From: Cytobacillus massiliigabonensis
GTDB lineage: Bacteria; Bacillota; Bacilli; Bacillales; Cytobacillaceae
Assembly (NCBI RefSeq): GCF_900199725.1
Contig: NZ_LT904903.1
Location: 787,850-851,849 of the forward strand
DNA: 64,000 nucleotides
Direction: 5' to 3'
Position numbers and translations under genes: made by a program
The notes under the pieces: generated by a model
Database searches by the model: none
What the model saw: the letters and a program-made list of their open reading frames with translations, nothing else
Told to the model about the DNA's origin: nothing
Shown: positions 53,678-63,347 of the stretch, piece by piece
How the letters are laid out: the number at the start of each line of letters is the position of its first letter
How positions within the stretch are numbered: the first letter of the stretch is position 1

Positions 53678-54832
53678 ATGAAAAATTTTATATATATACT
53701 ATCTTTATTCATGCTTGCCGGCTTGGCAGCTTGTTCACAGAAACTTGATACAACAATGAAAATAGAAAATATTGATATAAAAAAACAAAACCAGCAATTA
53801 AATGATAAAAAAATAGCAGTAGATAAAAACGGAAAAGAAAAGAAGGAGACAATTTGGCTGAAGGAAAAAGCACTCTATCAATTTGAAGCAGTTGCTGACG
53901 AATTTGAATACAATGTCTTTATCTTTGCCGATGATGAGAAAAGCCGATTGAATGAGGCTCCTTCGGATAGTGCCAATAAAGGGGAACAATTGTATACAGG
54001 TCATTATTCCATGTATTTGGCAGAAAAGGATTCAACGGTCGCGTATAAACAGGAAGTGTTGGATCAAAAAGGAGAATTAACTTTTAGTTCCTCTGCTGTT
54101 CAGGCATATCCATTAAATTTAGGGAAAAATACGGTGATAGCAGTGATTGATACAGAATCTCACCCCAACTTCTATTTTATAGATGATGGAGAAATTAAAG
54201 AGGCTCAACAAAATGAGGACATGCTGCCAATTGCTGGCACCAAAATAAAAGCAATCAACCAGAAGTTCATTCAAACCGCCCATTTAGTAGATAGGGAAGA
54301 TTGGATATTCACAACATGGGGATTTGATAAAGAATCAATGATCCTATTTAAGCATGATGAAACACGTGTGGAAGCCCAAGAAGGGGAGAAGTGGTACAAG
54401 CGCTGGTGTGAAAAAAGCGAATACTTTTTTCCATACTTAAATATAGAACTTACTAGTGAAGTACTTGAAAAAGCAAAGCAAGGAATTCCATTAGGAAGTC
54501 CATATCCGATTGGAACGAGCATTTCCAATATAAAAAAATCAGATGCGAATTACTTATATGAGGGGATAGATGGGGATGGTGTTCCATTTGTATCATATCC
54601 GGAAATTACCTATTATTTTGAAGAGGCAACAGGAATCGTTAACGCCGTGTCAATCCCAGGGGAACGGCTTAAAACGACATTGGCAAATGTAAAAAAATTG
54701 TTTGGAGTCCCTGCGCAAGAGAAAAATAAGAATGATGGAAAACTTGCTGTTTACTTGGCAGATAAATATAGCATTGAAATTTTGACAGATAAAGATGGGA
54801 AAGTTGATCAGATGTATTTGCGGAAAAAATAA
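53678..54832 (+). CDS. Lipoprotein with C-terminal DUF4309 domain
   Basis: A 384-residue protein. The signal sequence ends in a lipobox (FMLAGLAACSQ, cleavage before Cys19), so it is lipid-anchored outside the membrane. Residues 40-250 are a strand-rich region that I do not recognise. Residues about 270-384 match DUF4309 (GIPLGSPYPIGTSISNI; VPFVSYPEITYYFEE; VKKLFGVP), a domain shared with Bacillus YjgB-like exported proteins of unknown role. It starts at ATG 53678 behind AGGGAGA. Single gene, followed by a hairpin. Confidence 0.82.
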   Translation: MKNFIYILSLFMLAGLAACSQKLDTTMKIENIDIKKQNQQLNDKKIAVDKNGKEKKETIWLKEKALYQFEAVADEFEYNVFIFADDEKSRLNEAPSDSANKGEQLYTGHYSMYLAEKDSTVAYKQEVLDQKGELTFSSSAVQAYPLNLGKNTVIAVIDTESHPNFYFIDDGEIKEAQQNEDMLPIAGTKIKAINQKFIQTAHLVDREDWIFTTWGFDKESMILFKHDETRVEAQEGEKWYKRWCEKSEYFFPYLNIELTSEVLEKAKQGIPLGSPYPIGTSISNIKKSDANYLYEGIDGDGVPFVSYPEITYYFEEATGIVNAVSIPGERLKTTLANVKKLFGVPAQEKNKNDGKLAVYLADKYSIEILTDKDGKVDQMYLRKK

Positions 54833-54835
54833 AAA

Positions 54836-54860
54836 ATCATGCGGGGGAAATCCGCATGAT
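54836..54860. terminator. Terminator between the lipoprotein gene and ampS
   Basis: ATCATGCGG pairs with CCGCATGAT around a seven-base loop, with an A-run before and a CTTTAT tail after; the neighbouring genes converge. Confidence 0.8.
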
Positions 54861-54875
54861 CTTTATGTGTGCTTA

Positions 54876-56108
54876 TTAAAATGCCCAATCCCCATTACGG
54901 AAGACAGGCTCGGCTTTGCCGTCAGCAGTAATGCCGTCAATATCCATTTCAGCTGAGCCGATCATGAAGTCGACATGTGTTAAGCTATCGTTTAATCCAT
55001 GTTCCTTCAGTTCGTCACTGGACATTTGCTTGCCGCCTTCTAAACAAAATGCATACGCACTGCCGATGGCAAGGTGGTTAGAAGCATTTTCGTCAAATAA
55101 TGTGTTGTAGAATAGTAGATTGGATTGGGAAATTGGCGAGTTGAAAGGGACAAGTGCCACTTCTCCAAGATAATGTGAGCCTTCATCTGTTTCGACAAGC
55201 TGCTTAAGGATTTCTTCGCCTTCTTCTGCTTTCACATCGACAATGCGGCCATTTTCAAATGTGAGTGTAAAGCGATCAATGATATTGCCTCCATAGCTTA
55301 GAGGCTTTGTGCTTGAAACCGTTCCGTTTACACCTGTTCTTAAAGGAACGGTGAATACTTCCTCGGTCGGCATGTTTGCCATGAATTCATGTCCTTTTTC
55401 ATTGATGCTTCCAGCACCACACCATAGGTGCTTGTCAGGAAGCTCGATTGTTAAGTCTGTTCCTGGGGCAGTATAGTGAAGCTTCCTATACCGTTTATTG
55501 TTTAAATAATTTACTTTTTCATGAAGAGTTTCATCATGGTTTTTCCATGATTGAACGGGATTTTCAACATTTGTATGGGTAGCTTTAAAGATTGCATCCC
55601 ATAGCATTTGAACTCTTTCCTCTGCAGGTGCGTCAGGGAAAACCTTGTCAGCCCATCCAGGTGATGGAGCAGCGATAACTGTCCAGCTGACTTTGTCAGC
55701 CATCATCATTTTTCTGTATTTTGATAATGCTTTCCCTGCTGCTTTTTGGAAGTTCGCAATGCGTTCGGAATTAATTCCTTTAAACAAGTCTGGGCTAGCA
55801 GAAACAACAGACATGAATGCTGCTCCATTTTCAGCAAGCTCTTCAACTTCTTTTGCACGCCATTCTGGATATTCAGTGAAAGCCTCATCAGGTGCAAGCT
55901 CGTATTTTGTGCGGGAAACAGCATCATCGCTCCAGTTTACAACTACATTATGTGCACCGGACTCATACGCTTTTTTTACGACAAGACGGACGAACTCAGC
56001 TGCATCAAGTGTCGTGTTAACGACAAGTGTTTGCCCTTTTTGAATATTTACACCAACTTTTACCGCAAGCTCAGCATATTTTTCTAAGTTTTTTTGAAAG
56101 TCACTCAT
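54876..56108 (-). CDS. ampS: Aminopeptidase of peptidase family M29
   Basis: A 410-residue metallo-aminopeptidase like AmpS of B. subtilis and aminopeptidase T of Thermus. Visible conserved parts: MPTEEVFTVPLRTGVNGTVSS (Glu ligand region near residue 252), EGGKQMS (near 366), YLGEVALVPFNSPIS (near 316-330) and THVDFMIGSAEMDIDG (His and Asp ligands near 377-390). It removes N-terminal residues from peptides in the cytoplasm with a two-metal centre. It starts at ATG 56108 behind AAAAGGAG. Single gene. Confidence 0.92.
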   Translation of the reverse strand: MSDFQKNLEKYAELAVKVGVNIQKGQTLVVNTTLDAAEFVRLVVKKAYESGAHNVVVNWSDDAVSRTKYELAPDEAFTEYPEWRAKEVEELAENGAAFMSVVSASPDLFKGINSERIANFQKAAGKALSKYRKMMMADKVSWTVIAAPSPGWADKVFPDAPAEERVQMLWDAIFKATHTNVENPVQSWKNHDETLHEKVNYLNNKRYRKLHYTAPGTDLTIELPDKHLWCGAGSINEKGHEFMANMPTEEVFTVPLRTGVNGTVSSTKPLSYGGNIIDRFTLTFENGRIVDVKAEEGEEILKQLVETDEGSHYLGEVALVPFNSPISQSNLLFYNTLFDENASNHLAIGSAYAFCLEGGKQMSSDELKEHGLNDSLTHVDFMIGSAEMDIDGITADGKAEPVFRNGDWAF

Positions 56109-56230
56109 TATGCAATCTCCTTTTTCAGAATCTTCATTAACATTGTAGCGTTTTTATAGTAAAAAAGAAACAAAATACTCTATTTCGACTGTTTTCTATG
56201 CTTATTGTATTATATTTTCTTGTTTAGAAA

Positions 56231-56330
56231 AAATACAGGCTACTTTAGTAGATATATCGACCACTTTCGAAAAATACGGGCCACTTTGGTAGAAATACAG
56301 GTCACTTTTGAAATATACAGGTCACTTTCC
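56231..56330. repeat. Five tandem copies of a 20-bp degenerate repeat
   Basis: Five consecutive 20-bp units with a consensus near AAATACAGGTCACTTT plus four variable bases: starts at 56231, 56251, 56271, 56291 and 56311. The last two are nearly identical and the others differ at several positions. It lies in the gap between ampS and the MFS gene, both leftward, so it is downstream of the MFS gene and upstream of ampS. Confidence 0.85.
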
Positions 56331-56353
56331 ATAATGAGTCAGCTTCACTAATC

Positions 56354-56384
56354 AAAACAAAGGAATCTTACACAGATTCCTTTG
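56354..56384 (-). terminator. Terminator overlapping the 3' end of the MFS gene
   Basis: CAAAGGAATC pairs with GATTCCTTTG (seven-base loop); on the minus strand a TTTTG run follows. The hairpin covers the last codons of the gene and its stop. Confidence 0.78.
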
Positions 56385-57645
56385 TTGGGGAAACTCCAGT
56401 TTTGTCAGATAAAGCAAACATGACCCAATATAGGAATGCACTTAATAAGGCAAGTGCAGCTAATATTACAAATGTCCAGTCATAGCCAATCCATACAGTT
56501 AGAGGGATTGAAATCGGTGCAATGGTTTTGCCGATCGTAAAGCGAAGGCTTGCTGCTGCAAAATATTGTCCTCTCATATGATCAGGGGCAATTTTTGAAA
56601 CAAAACTCTGCTGAATGCCTGCGGCCATTAATTCACCTAGAGTAAAGAGTGCCATCGCAAAAATTAATCCCCAAATCCAGTTTGTTTGACCAATCATAAA
56701 AATAGCTAGTGCATAGGTTAAAGAGGATAAAACAAAAACATTTCTCTCTCTATACTTCATCATCATTTTTGTAACGACTACTGTAAACAACGCAACTAGA
56801 AAGCCATTTTCAGAAAGCAGGATGCCAAATGCCTGCTCTCCATGAACAGTAAATGACCAATCCCCAAATTGAAGCAATGTCTGATTTTGTACAAATTCTT
56901 TCATATAGACAGGGAGCAGAAGATCGAGCTGCATAAATGTCTGTGCTGCTAAAACACCGGCTATAATAAAAAGCAGAAACGTTTTATCCCGAAAGATAAT
57001 GCCGTAATCCCTAATTTGATCGATTAAAACCTTGTGCCATTTCTTATTTTCTTGGGGAGTTCCAGTTTGTTCTGGAACTGTTTCACGCGTCATTTTGGCA
57101 AGAAGTCCTGAAAGAACCATACAGATAATCCCTGCCGCAAGAAGCAGCTGATAGCGATAATCTGTATAAAAAATGGCACCTAAAATCGGACCGACGACAA
57201 CTGCTATATTAATAGATGTATAGAAAATAGCGAACACATGGCTGCGGTCCTTTTCCTCTACAACATCAGCAACCATTGCTTGGCTTGCTGGCCAATAGAA
57301 TGAGCTGAAGACACCGACAAGTGCAAAGCAGATAAACCCAATCCATGGGGAGTTTAGCCATGGAGAACTAGCTAGGGCAAAAACAAGATAGCATATCCCC
57401 TGCCCGAAAGCTGAAAGAACCATCATCGTTTTACGCCCAAAGCGATCAGCGAAATACCCGCCCATTAAGTTAGCTAATACTGAAAATACTTGTGAAAAAA
57501 TAAGCATCAAGCCAGCTTTGTCTTTCCCGAATTCACCAGCAAAATAAATGGTTAAAAACGGAAAGAACATCCAAAAGGCAATATTTAAAGCGGCTTCCCC
57601 AAATAATCGAACCTTTAAATTTGAATCCCACTCTCTAATTCTCAT
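56368..57645 (-). CDS. MFS transporter, multidrug type
   Basis: A 425-residue major facilitator with 12 helices. The signature loop reads GGYFADRFGRKTMMV (residues 61-75), and motif C-like GPILGAIFYTDYRY lies near helix 5. A hydrophilic central loop (TRETVPEQTGTPQENKKWHK) separates the halves, and an unusual insert of about 25 residues (VQNQTLLQFGDWSFTVHGEQ) lies in an outside loop of the second half, as in other Bacillus members of this subfamily. The substrate is unknown. Start is ATG 57645; the ribosome binding site is modest (TGAGGAAA). Confidence 0.87.
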   Translation of the reverse strand: MRIREWDSNLKVRLFGEAALNIAFWMFFPFLTIYFAGEFGKDKAGLMLIFSQVFSVLANLMGGYFADRFGRKTMMVLSAFGQGICYLVFALASSPWLNSPWIGFICFALVGVFSSFYWPASQAMVADVVEEKDRSHVFAIFYTSINIAVVVGPILGAIFYTDYRYQLLLAAGIICMVLSGLLAKMTRETVPEQTGTPQENKKWHKVLIDQIRDYGIIFRDKTFLLFIIAGVLAAQTFMQLDLLLPVYMKEFVQNQTLLQFGDWSFTVHGEQAFGILLSENGFLVALFTVVVTKMMMKYRERNVFVLSSLTYALAIFMIGQTNWIWGLIFAMALFTLGELMAAGIQQSFVSKIAPDHMRGQYFAAASLRFTIGKTIAPISIPLTVWIGYDWTFVILAALALLSAFLYWVMFALSDKTGVSPTKESV

Positions 57646-57762
57646 GCTGTTTCCTCAATTTCCTTTTTAGAATAACGCTATCATACTACCAATTTTGAGG
57701 AAAAAACAAGAAATATTTGAAAAAAGCAAGGAGTCAAAACATTCAAATTGGATGAAAGATAA

Positions 57763-59076
57763 TTAGTACACAAAGAACATAAGGACAGTAGTTAAGATCC
57801 CAACCCAAATACTTAATAAAATACAGTAACCCATGATGTGACGAATATGAAGGCCAACTACAGCTAAAATTGGCAGTGCCCAGAAAGGCTGAATTAAATT
57901 TGTCCATGCGTCCCCCCAGCCAACAGCCATGGCGGTAATCGCAGGATCGACACCGAGCTGAATGCCTGCCGGAACTTGAAGCGGACCTTGCAGCGCCCAT
58001 TGGCCTCCGCCAGAAGGGGCAAGAATGTTAACGAGACCTGCAGTCCAATAAGTAAAGATATCAAATGTATCTTTACTTGCAATAGATGCCATGCCATTAA
58101 TAATGGACTCTGCCAGTCCTGAACTGCCTAATACGGCAATGATTCCTGCGTAGAAAGGAAACTGAAGAATAATTGGGGATATTGCTGTCCCTGCCTCTTT
58201 AAATGCCTTTGCATATTGTCCAAGTGATTTATGGAGAATAAGTCCAAGTGATAGAAAGAGAATATTAATGATATTTAAATCGAGGTCTCTTCCATTAATA
58301 AATTCATAAACAACATAAACCATCCCAATTAATCCGGTTATAATGCCTAAAAACGAAGTATTTTCTAATCGTTCAGCAGGAGTGGATTCTATTTCATTTT
58401 GAATCTCAGTTTCTTCTTTTTTTGACTGAGAAGAATAGGAAATGATGCCTTTTTTAGGTGCCATAAGTACAATGAAAATAGGAAGTGTAATTAATAGGGC
58501 GAGGAAAATAATAATTGTGCCGGGATGAAAGATGGTTTCGGAAGTTGGAATGACTCCCATAACATTTTCTAGGAAGTGCCCTTTAGTAGCGACGGTCAAG
58601 CCAATTGAACTTGATAAGCCTGCTGTGTAAAGGGCAGTTGGGGTATAGGCAGCTGCAACTAATAGAGGGAAGTGAGCTTTTTTATTCCTTTTGCCTAATT
58701 CACGGGCAATTATGGCTCCAACAACAACAGCGAGTCCCCAGTTAATATAATAGGCTGCTGATGATACAAGAAAGGTCATGACATAAGCTTGATTGGCCGT
58801 TTTTGCCTTAGATGCAAGAAACGCTAGCATTTTTTCAACAATAGGTACAGAAGCTAAAGCCATTCCGGTCATTAATAGGAGAACCATTTGCATCGTAAAG
58901 GCTAGATAGACCCAGAATCCATCACCAAATGATTTGAAAAGTTCTACAGGTTCAGATGGCTTCATAAAGAATCCGAGGACAAAAACTAGAAGGGTCATTA
59001 ATACGGCAATGACAAACGCATCAGGGAGGTATCTTTCAGCAAGCTTTGAAAAGCGGTCTGCAATTCTATTTAACAT
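57763..59076 (-). CDS. Short-chain fatty acid transporter (AtoE family)
   Basis: About 437 residues and about 11-12 helices, with the AtoE family opening MLNRIADRFSKLAERYLPDAFVIAVLMT, INWGLAVVVGAIIARE near residue 113 and the C-terminal LAPSGGGQWALQGPLQVPAG. It is expected to import butyrate, acetoacetate or similar short-chain acids. ATG 59076 follows AAGGAGAG; an earlier in-frame start at 59211 would add a 45-residue extension without similarity. No acetoacetate-CoA transferase gene is next to it. Confidence 0.9.
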   Translation of the reverse strand: MLNRIADRFSKLAERYLPDAFVIAVLMTLLVFVLGFFMKPSEPVELFKSFGDGFWVYLAFTMQMVLLLMTGMALASVPIVEKMLAFLASKAKTANQAYVMTFLVSSAAYYINWGLAVVVGAIIARELGKRNKKAHFPLLVAAAYTPTALYTAGLSSSIGLTVATKGHFLENVMGVIPTSETIFHPGTIIIFLALLITLPIFIVLMAPKKGIISYSSQSKKEETEIQNEIESTPAERLENTSFLGIITGLIGMVYVVYEFINGRDLDLNIINILFLSLGLILHKSLGQYAKAFKEAGTAISPIILQFPFYAGIIAVLGSSGLAESIINGMASIASKDTFDIFTYWTAGLVNILAPSGGGQWALQGPLQVPAGIQLGVDPAITAMAVGWGDAWTNLIQPFWALPILAVVGLHIRHIMGYCILLSIWVGILTTVLMFFVY

Positions 59077-59298
59077 ATTATCACTCTCCTTCATTAAATT
59101 AGTACATGCTATGAAAGGAGACGAGCTATTTATGACAAAAAAGAAAAAGAGGGGATATTGTTCATTTAGAAGCTGAACTTCAATATGATAGAAATTACTC
59201 ATTGCTTTCATAAAAAAACGTATAAATTCAGAATTACTGAATCCATTAAGGACGTATGCTATATTTAACTTACGGAAATTTGAAAGGATGTTTTAAAT

Positions 59299-61488
59299 AT
59301 GGCAAAAAGTGTTGTAATTGCTGAAAAGCCTTCAGTTGCACGTGATATTGCACGTGTGATGAATTGTAATAAAAAAGGAAATGGATATCTTGAGGGTGAT
59401 AAATATATCGTTACTTGGGCACTTGGTCATCTAGTTACACTTGCCGACCCAGAGAGCTACGATGTGAAATATAAAACATGGAATTTAGAGGATCTTCCGA
59501 TGCTCCCTGAGCGTTTGAAATTAACGGTGATTAAGCAGACGGGGAAACAGTTTCAAGCTGTTAAAAGTCAGCTGACTAGAAAGGATGTTAATGAAATCAT
59601 TGTAGCTACAGACGCAGGAAGAGAAGGAGAGTTAGTTGCACGCTGGATTATTGATAAAGTAAAAGTCAATAAACCGCTGAAACGTCTATGGATTTCCTCT
59701 GTTACAGATAAAGCGATTAAAGCAGGCTTCGCTAACTTAAAGCCTGGTAAGTCTTACGACAATTTATATGCTTCGGCTGTTGCACGTTCAGAGGCAGACT
59801 GGTATATCGGTTTGAATGCAACACGTGCTTTAACAACAAGGTTCAATGCACAGCTAAATTGTGGACGTGTACAAACACCGACTGTAGCAATTATTGCTGC
59901 GCGTGAGGATGAAATTAAGAATTTTAAGGCAAAAACCTATTATGGCATTGAAGCCCAAACAGCCAATCAATTAAAGCTGACTTGGCAAGATGTAAAAGGG
60001 AACAGCCGCAGCTTTGATAAAGAGAAAGTCGATTTAATTGTGAAGAAATTAGGCAGCAAAAATGCCATTGTGACAGAAATGGAAAAAAAGCCGAAGAAGT
60101 CATACGCTCCAGGACTTTATGATTTAACAGAGCTGCAGCGTGATGCAAATAAAATTTTTGGATATTCTGCAAAGGAAACGTTAAATATTATGCAAAAGCT
60201 TTATGAGCAGCATAAGGTTCTAACTTATCCACGGACGGATTCACGATATATTTCTTCCGATATCGTTGGAACAATCGCAGAACGTTTAAAAGCATGTGGA
60301 ATCGGGGAATATCGGACACTAGCAAATAAAATCTTATCTAAACCGATAAAAGCTTCTAAATCATTTGTTGATGACAGCAAGGTTTCTGATCACCATGCTA
60401 TCATTCCAACAGAAAGCTACGTGAATTTTTCAGCCTTCACTGATAAAGAACGCAAAATTTATGATTTAGTTGTTAAACGATTCTTAGCAGTATTGTTCCC
60501 AGCCTTTGAGTATGAACAATTAACCCTTCGTGCGAAAATTGGTGAGGAGTACTTTGCTGCTAGAGGAAAAACAATTTTATCGCTTGGCTGGAAGGAAGTA
60601 TACGAAAATCGCTTTGAAGATGATGATGCTGCAGATGATTTGAAGGAACAGCTTTTGCCCCGCATCGAAAAAGGCGATACATTACATGTAAAATTAATTG
60701 CTCAAACATCAGGTCAAACGAAGCCCCCTGCACGTTTTAATGAGGCAACGTTACTTTCGGCGATGGAAAATCCAGCAAAGTATATGGAAACAGAAGATAA
60801 AAAGTTAGCAGAAACGTTAAAATCAACCGGTGGTCTAGGGACTGTTGCAACCCGGGCTGATATTATTGATAAGTTATTCAATTCATTCTTAATCGAAAAG
60901 TGCGGCAAAGATATTCATATTACATCTAAAGGCCGGCAGCTATTGGATTTAGTGCCTGAAGAGCTAAAATCGCCTAGTCTAACAGCTGAGTGGGAGCAAA
61001 AGCTGGAAGCCATCGCAGCAGGGAAGCTAAAAAAAGAAGTCTTTATTGGCGAAATGAAAAAATATACGAAAGAAATTGTATCAGAAATTAAATCAAGTAA
61101 TAAAAAATACAAGCATGACAACATTTCTACAAAGAGTTGCCCGGACTGTGGAAAGCCAATGCTTGAAGTGAACGGCAAAAAAGGCAAAATGCTTGTGTGC
61201 CAAGACCGGGAATGCGGACACCGAAAAAATGTTGCACGTGTAACAAATGCACGCTGTCCGCAATGTAAGAAAAAGATGGAGCTCCGTGGGGAGGGAGAAG
61301 GCCAAATTTTTGCTTGTGTTTGTGGGTATCGTGAAAAGCTATCGGCATTCCAAGCTCGCCGTAATAGGGAATCTGGCAATAAAGCAGATAAACGGACTGT
61401 GCAAAAATATTTAAAACAGCAAGATAAACAAGAAGAACCGATTAATAATGCATTAGCTGAGGCATTAAAAGGGTTAAAATTTGATTAA
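59299..61488 (+). CDS. topB: DNA topoisomerase III
   Basis: A 729-residue type IA topoisomerase. The TOPRIM domain opens with SVVIAEKPSVARDIARVM and has DAGREGELVARW (acidic metal site). The active tyrosine lies in LTYPRTDSRYIS near residue 310, and VSDHHAIIPTE is the family loop. The C-terminus has two zinc-ribbon modules (CPDCGKPM with CQDRECGH; CPQCKKKM with CVCGY) and a basic tail. It decatenates replication intermediates with RecQ-type helicases. It starts at ATG 59299, with GAAAGGATG upstream. Confidence 0.95.
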   Translation: MAKSVVIAEKPSVARDIARVMNCNKKGNGYLEGDKYIVTWALGHLVTLADPESYDVKYKTWNLEDLPMLPERLKLTVIKQTGKQFQAVKSQLTRKDVNEIIVATDAGREGELVARWIIDKVKVNKPLKRLWISSVTDKAIKAGFANLKPGKSYDNLYASAVARSEADWYIGLNATRALTTRFNAQLNCGRVQTPTVAIIAAREDEIKNFKAKTYYGIEAQTANQLKLTWQDVKGNSRSFDKEKVDLIVKKLGSKNAIVTEMEKKPKKSYAPGLYDLTELQRDANKIFGYSAKETLNIMQKLYEQHKVLTYPRTDSRYISSDIVGTIAERLKACGIGEYRTLANKILSKPIKASKSFVDDSKVSDHHAIIPTESYVNFSAFTDKERKIYDLVVKRFLAVLFPAFEYEQLTLRAKIGEEYFAARGKTILSLGWKEVYENRFEDDDAADDLKEQLLPRIEKGDTLHVKLIAQTSGQTKPPARFNEATLLSAMENPAKYMETEDKKLAETLKSTGGLGTVATRADIIDKLFNSFLIEKCGKDIHITSKGRQLLDLVPEELKSPSLTAEWEQKLEAIAAGKLKKEVFIGEMKKYTKEIVSEIKSSNKKYKHDNISTKSCPDCGKPMLEVNGKKGKMLVCQDRECGHRKNVARVTNARCPQCKKKMELRGEGEGQIFACVCGYREKLSAFQARRNRESGNKADKRTVQKYLKQQDKQEEPINNALAEALKGLKFD

Positions 61489-61501
61489 GGAAAAATAAAT
61501 G

Positions 61502-61573
61502 GTCGGTCTGATTAATTGAGCAAGCCTTTATGTACGAAGTAAAACCCGTGAAGTTGAAATTAGACAGACCGAC
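61502..61573. repeat. 72-bp inverted-repeat element, copy 2
   Basis: Same length and ends as the element at 31615-31686: GTCGGTCTG at the left, CAGACCGAC at the right, with AATAAATG before and ATTTATAT after. Twelve of 72 positions differ between copies. It starts 13 bases after the topB stop and could fold into a hairpin at the 3' end of that transcript. Confidence 0.85.
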
Positions 61574-61674
61574 ATTTATATATTTGGTTTAGGGGAGTTA
61601 AGCTTGAACGTATTTATTACTTTACCCTACTAATAATCTAATAATCTAACTTGTTAAAATTTTACAATTATTCA

Positions 61675-61723
61675 TTGACAATTCATAAATTCTAAACGTA
61701 AAATTAATTATATTCGGAAAATT
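61675..61723 (+). promoter_or_regulatory. hutH promoter with overlapping CodY-like box
   Basis: TTGACA (61675-61680), an 18-base spacer and TAAAAT (61699-61704) form a good sigma-A promoter with a start near 61711. TATATTCGGAAAATT (61709-61723) matches the CodY box AATTTTCWGAAAATT with three mismatches and covers the predicted start, where CodY would block transcription. CodY represses the hut operon in B. subtilis. Confidence 0.55.
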
Positions 61724-61774
61724 TTCGATTGGAATGATTGCTATGACTTGTCAATTAATAGCTCGTTCATACAA

Positions 61775-61820
61775 AAAAGGCTGTATTTCAAACGCTTGTT
61801 TGAAGTACAGCCTTTTCTTT
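61775..61820 (+). terminator. Long hairpin terminator in the hutH leader
   Basis: A 19-bp stem beginning AAAAGGCTGTATTTCAAAC (one U-G pair, loop GCTT) is followed by CTTT. It lies 64 bases after the predicted hutH transcription start and about 30 bases before the start codon. In B. subtilis a HutP-controlled terminator lies upstream of hutH; here no clear UAG-repeat HutP site is seen. Confidence 0.8.
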
Positions 61821-61849
61821 ATCTCACTAATGTATTGAGGAGGAAGGAA

Positions 61850-63343
61850 ATGGTTATTTTATCTGGAAACACGTTAACATTGGAGGAAGTAAGAAAGGTT
61901 TTATTTAATAACGAAACGGTTTCTGCATCTGAGGAAAGCATGGATGCTGTTAGAAAGAGTCATGATGCTGTAAAAAGAATTGTAAATGAAGAGAGAGTAG
62001 TATACGGAATTAATACTGGATTTGGAAAATTTAGTGATGTTCTCATTCATCCGAATGATGTAAACGATCTTCAGCTTAATCTTATTCGCTCTCATGCATG
62101 TGGAGTGGGGGAACCGTTCCCTGAACTTGTTTCTCGCGCTATGGTGCTTTTACGGGCAAATGCGCTGCTGAAAGGATTTTCAGGTGCACGCCCAATTATT
62201 ATTGAGCGTTTGCTTGATTTAGTGAATAAAGGGATACATCCAGTGATTCCGCAGCAAGGTTCCCTTGGTGCAAGTGGAGATCTTGCACCGTTATCTCATC
62301 TTGCACTCGTATTAGTAGGAGAGGGTGAAGTTTTTTATAAAGAAGAAAGAAGGTCTTCTCATGAAGTTCTTTCAGAAGAAGGACTTGAGCCTCTTACATT
62401 AGAAGCGAAAGAAGGACTTGCCTTAATTAATGGGACACAGGCAATGACTGCTATGGGGGTTGTTGGATATCTGGAGGCAGAGAAGCTTGCCTATCAAAGT
62501 GAACTAATTGCTGCGGTTACGATGGAAGGCTTGAATGGCATTATTGATGCTTTTGATGAGAAAATTCACTTAGCAAGAGGCTATAAACAGCAAGTTGATA
62601 CGGCTAGGAGAATCCGAGAATACTTATCAGGGAGTGCTTTAATTACGAAACAAGGAGATATTCGTGTGCAGGATGCATATTCCATCCGCTGTATTCCTCA
62701 AGTTCATGGGGCGTCATGGCAGGCACTTGATTATGTAAAAGAAAAGCTAGAAATTGAAATGAATGCCGCAACGGATAACCCGCTCATTTTTGATGATGGG
62801 GATCATGTCATTTCAGGCGGAAACTTTCATGGGCAGCCAATTGCCCTTGCAATGGATTTTATGAAGATAGCTGTTGCGGAACTTGCTAATATTTCTGAGC
62901 GCAGACTTGAGCGTCTTGTTAATCCGCAGCTTAGTGATTTGCCGCCATTTTTGAGCCCAGAGCCTGGTCTTCAATCAGGGGCAATGATTCTTCAATATGC
63001 TGCTGCGGCCCTAGTGTCTGAAAATAAAACATTAGCCCATCCGGCAAGTGTGGATTCCATTCCCTCCTCGGCAAACCAAGAGGATCATGTGAGCATGGGT
63101 ACAATTGGTTCGAGACATGCGTATCAAATTATTCAGAATGTGAATAATGTCCTTGCAATCGAACTAATCTGTGCACTTCAGGCTGTAGAGTACAGAGGAA
63201 TCGAGAATATGGCAACTAAAACAAAGCGCTTTTATGAAGAGGCACGAAAGATTGTTCCTTCCATTACTAAGGATCGTATCTTTTCAAAGGATATTGCAGC
63301 ATGCTCGGAATGGCTTAAGGATGTAAAAATAGAATCAATGTAA
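61850..63343 (+). CDS. hutH: Histidine ammonia-lyase
   Basis: A 497-residue HutH. The MIO prosthetic group forms from Ala-Ser-Gly at residues 141-143 ([14 protein letters not shown]); the catalytic Tyr is in [11 protein letters not shown] (residues 51-61). It converts histidine to urocanate in the first step of histidine use. ATG 61850 follows GAGGAGGAAGG. The gene has its own promoter and is closed by a terminator, so hutU, hutI and hutG are not co-transcribed; in B. subtilis they follow directly. Hut genes may lie elsewhere in the genome. Confidence 0.95.
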   Translation: MVILSGNTLTLEEVRKVLFNNETVSASEESMDAVRKSHDAVKRIVNEERVVYGINTGFGKFSDVLIHPNDVNDLQLNLIRSHACGVGEPFPELVSRAMVLLRANALLKGFSGARPIIIERLLDLVNKGIHPVIPQQGSLGASGDLAPLSHLALVLVGEGEVFYKEERRSSHEVLSEEGLEPLTLEAKEGLALINGTQAMTAMGVVGYLEAEKLAYQSELIAAVTMEGLNGIIDAFDEKIHLARGYKQQVDTARRIREYLSGSALITKQGDIRVQDAYSIRCIPQVHGASWQALDYVKEKLEIEMNAATDNPLIFDDGDHVISGGNFHGQPIALAMDFMKIAVAELANISERRLERLVNPQLSDLPPFLSPEPGLQSGAMILQYAAAALVSENKTLAHPASVDSIPSSANQEDHVSMGTIGSRHAYQIIQNVNNVLAIELICALQAVEYRGIENMATKTKRFYEEARKIVPSITKDRIFSKDIAACSEWLKDVKIESM

Positions 63344-63347
63344 TGTG

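Noticed and set aside
61734-61838. 34-codon upstream ORF in the hutH leader, ending at the hutH ribosome binding site
   Set aside because: It has no clear ribosome binding site and no His codons and runs through the terminator hairpin. Probably a chance frame.
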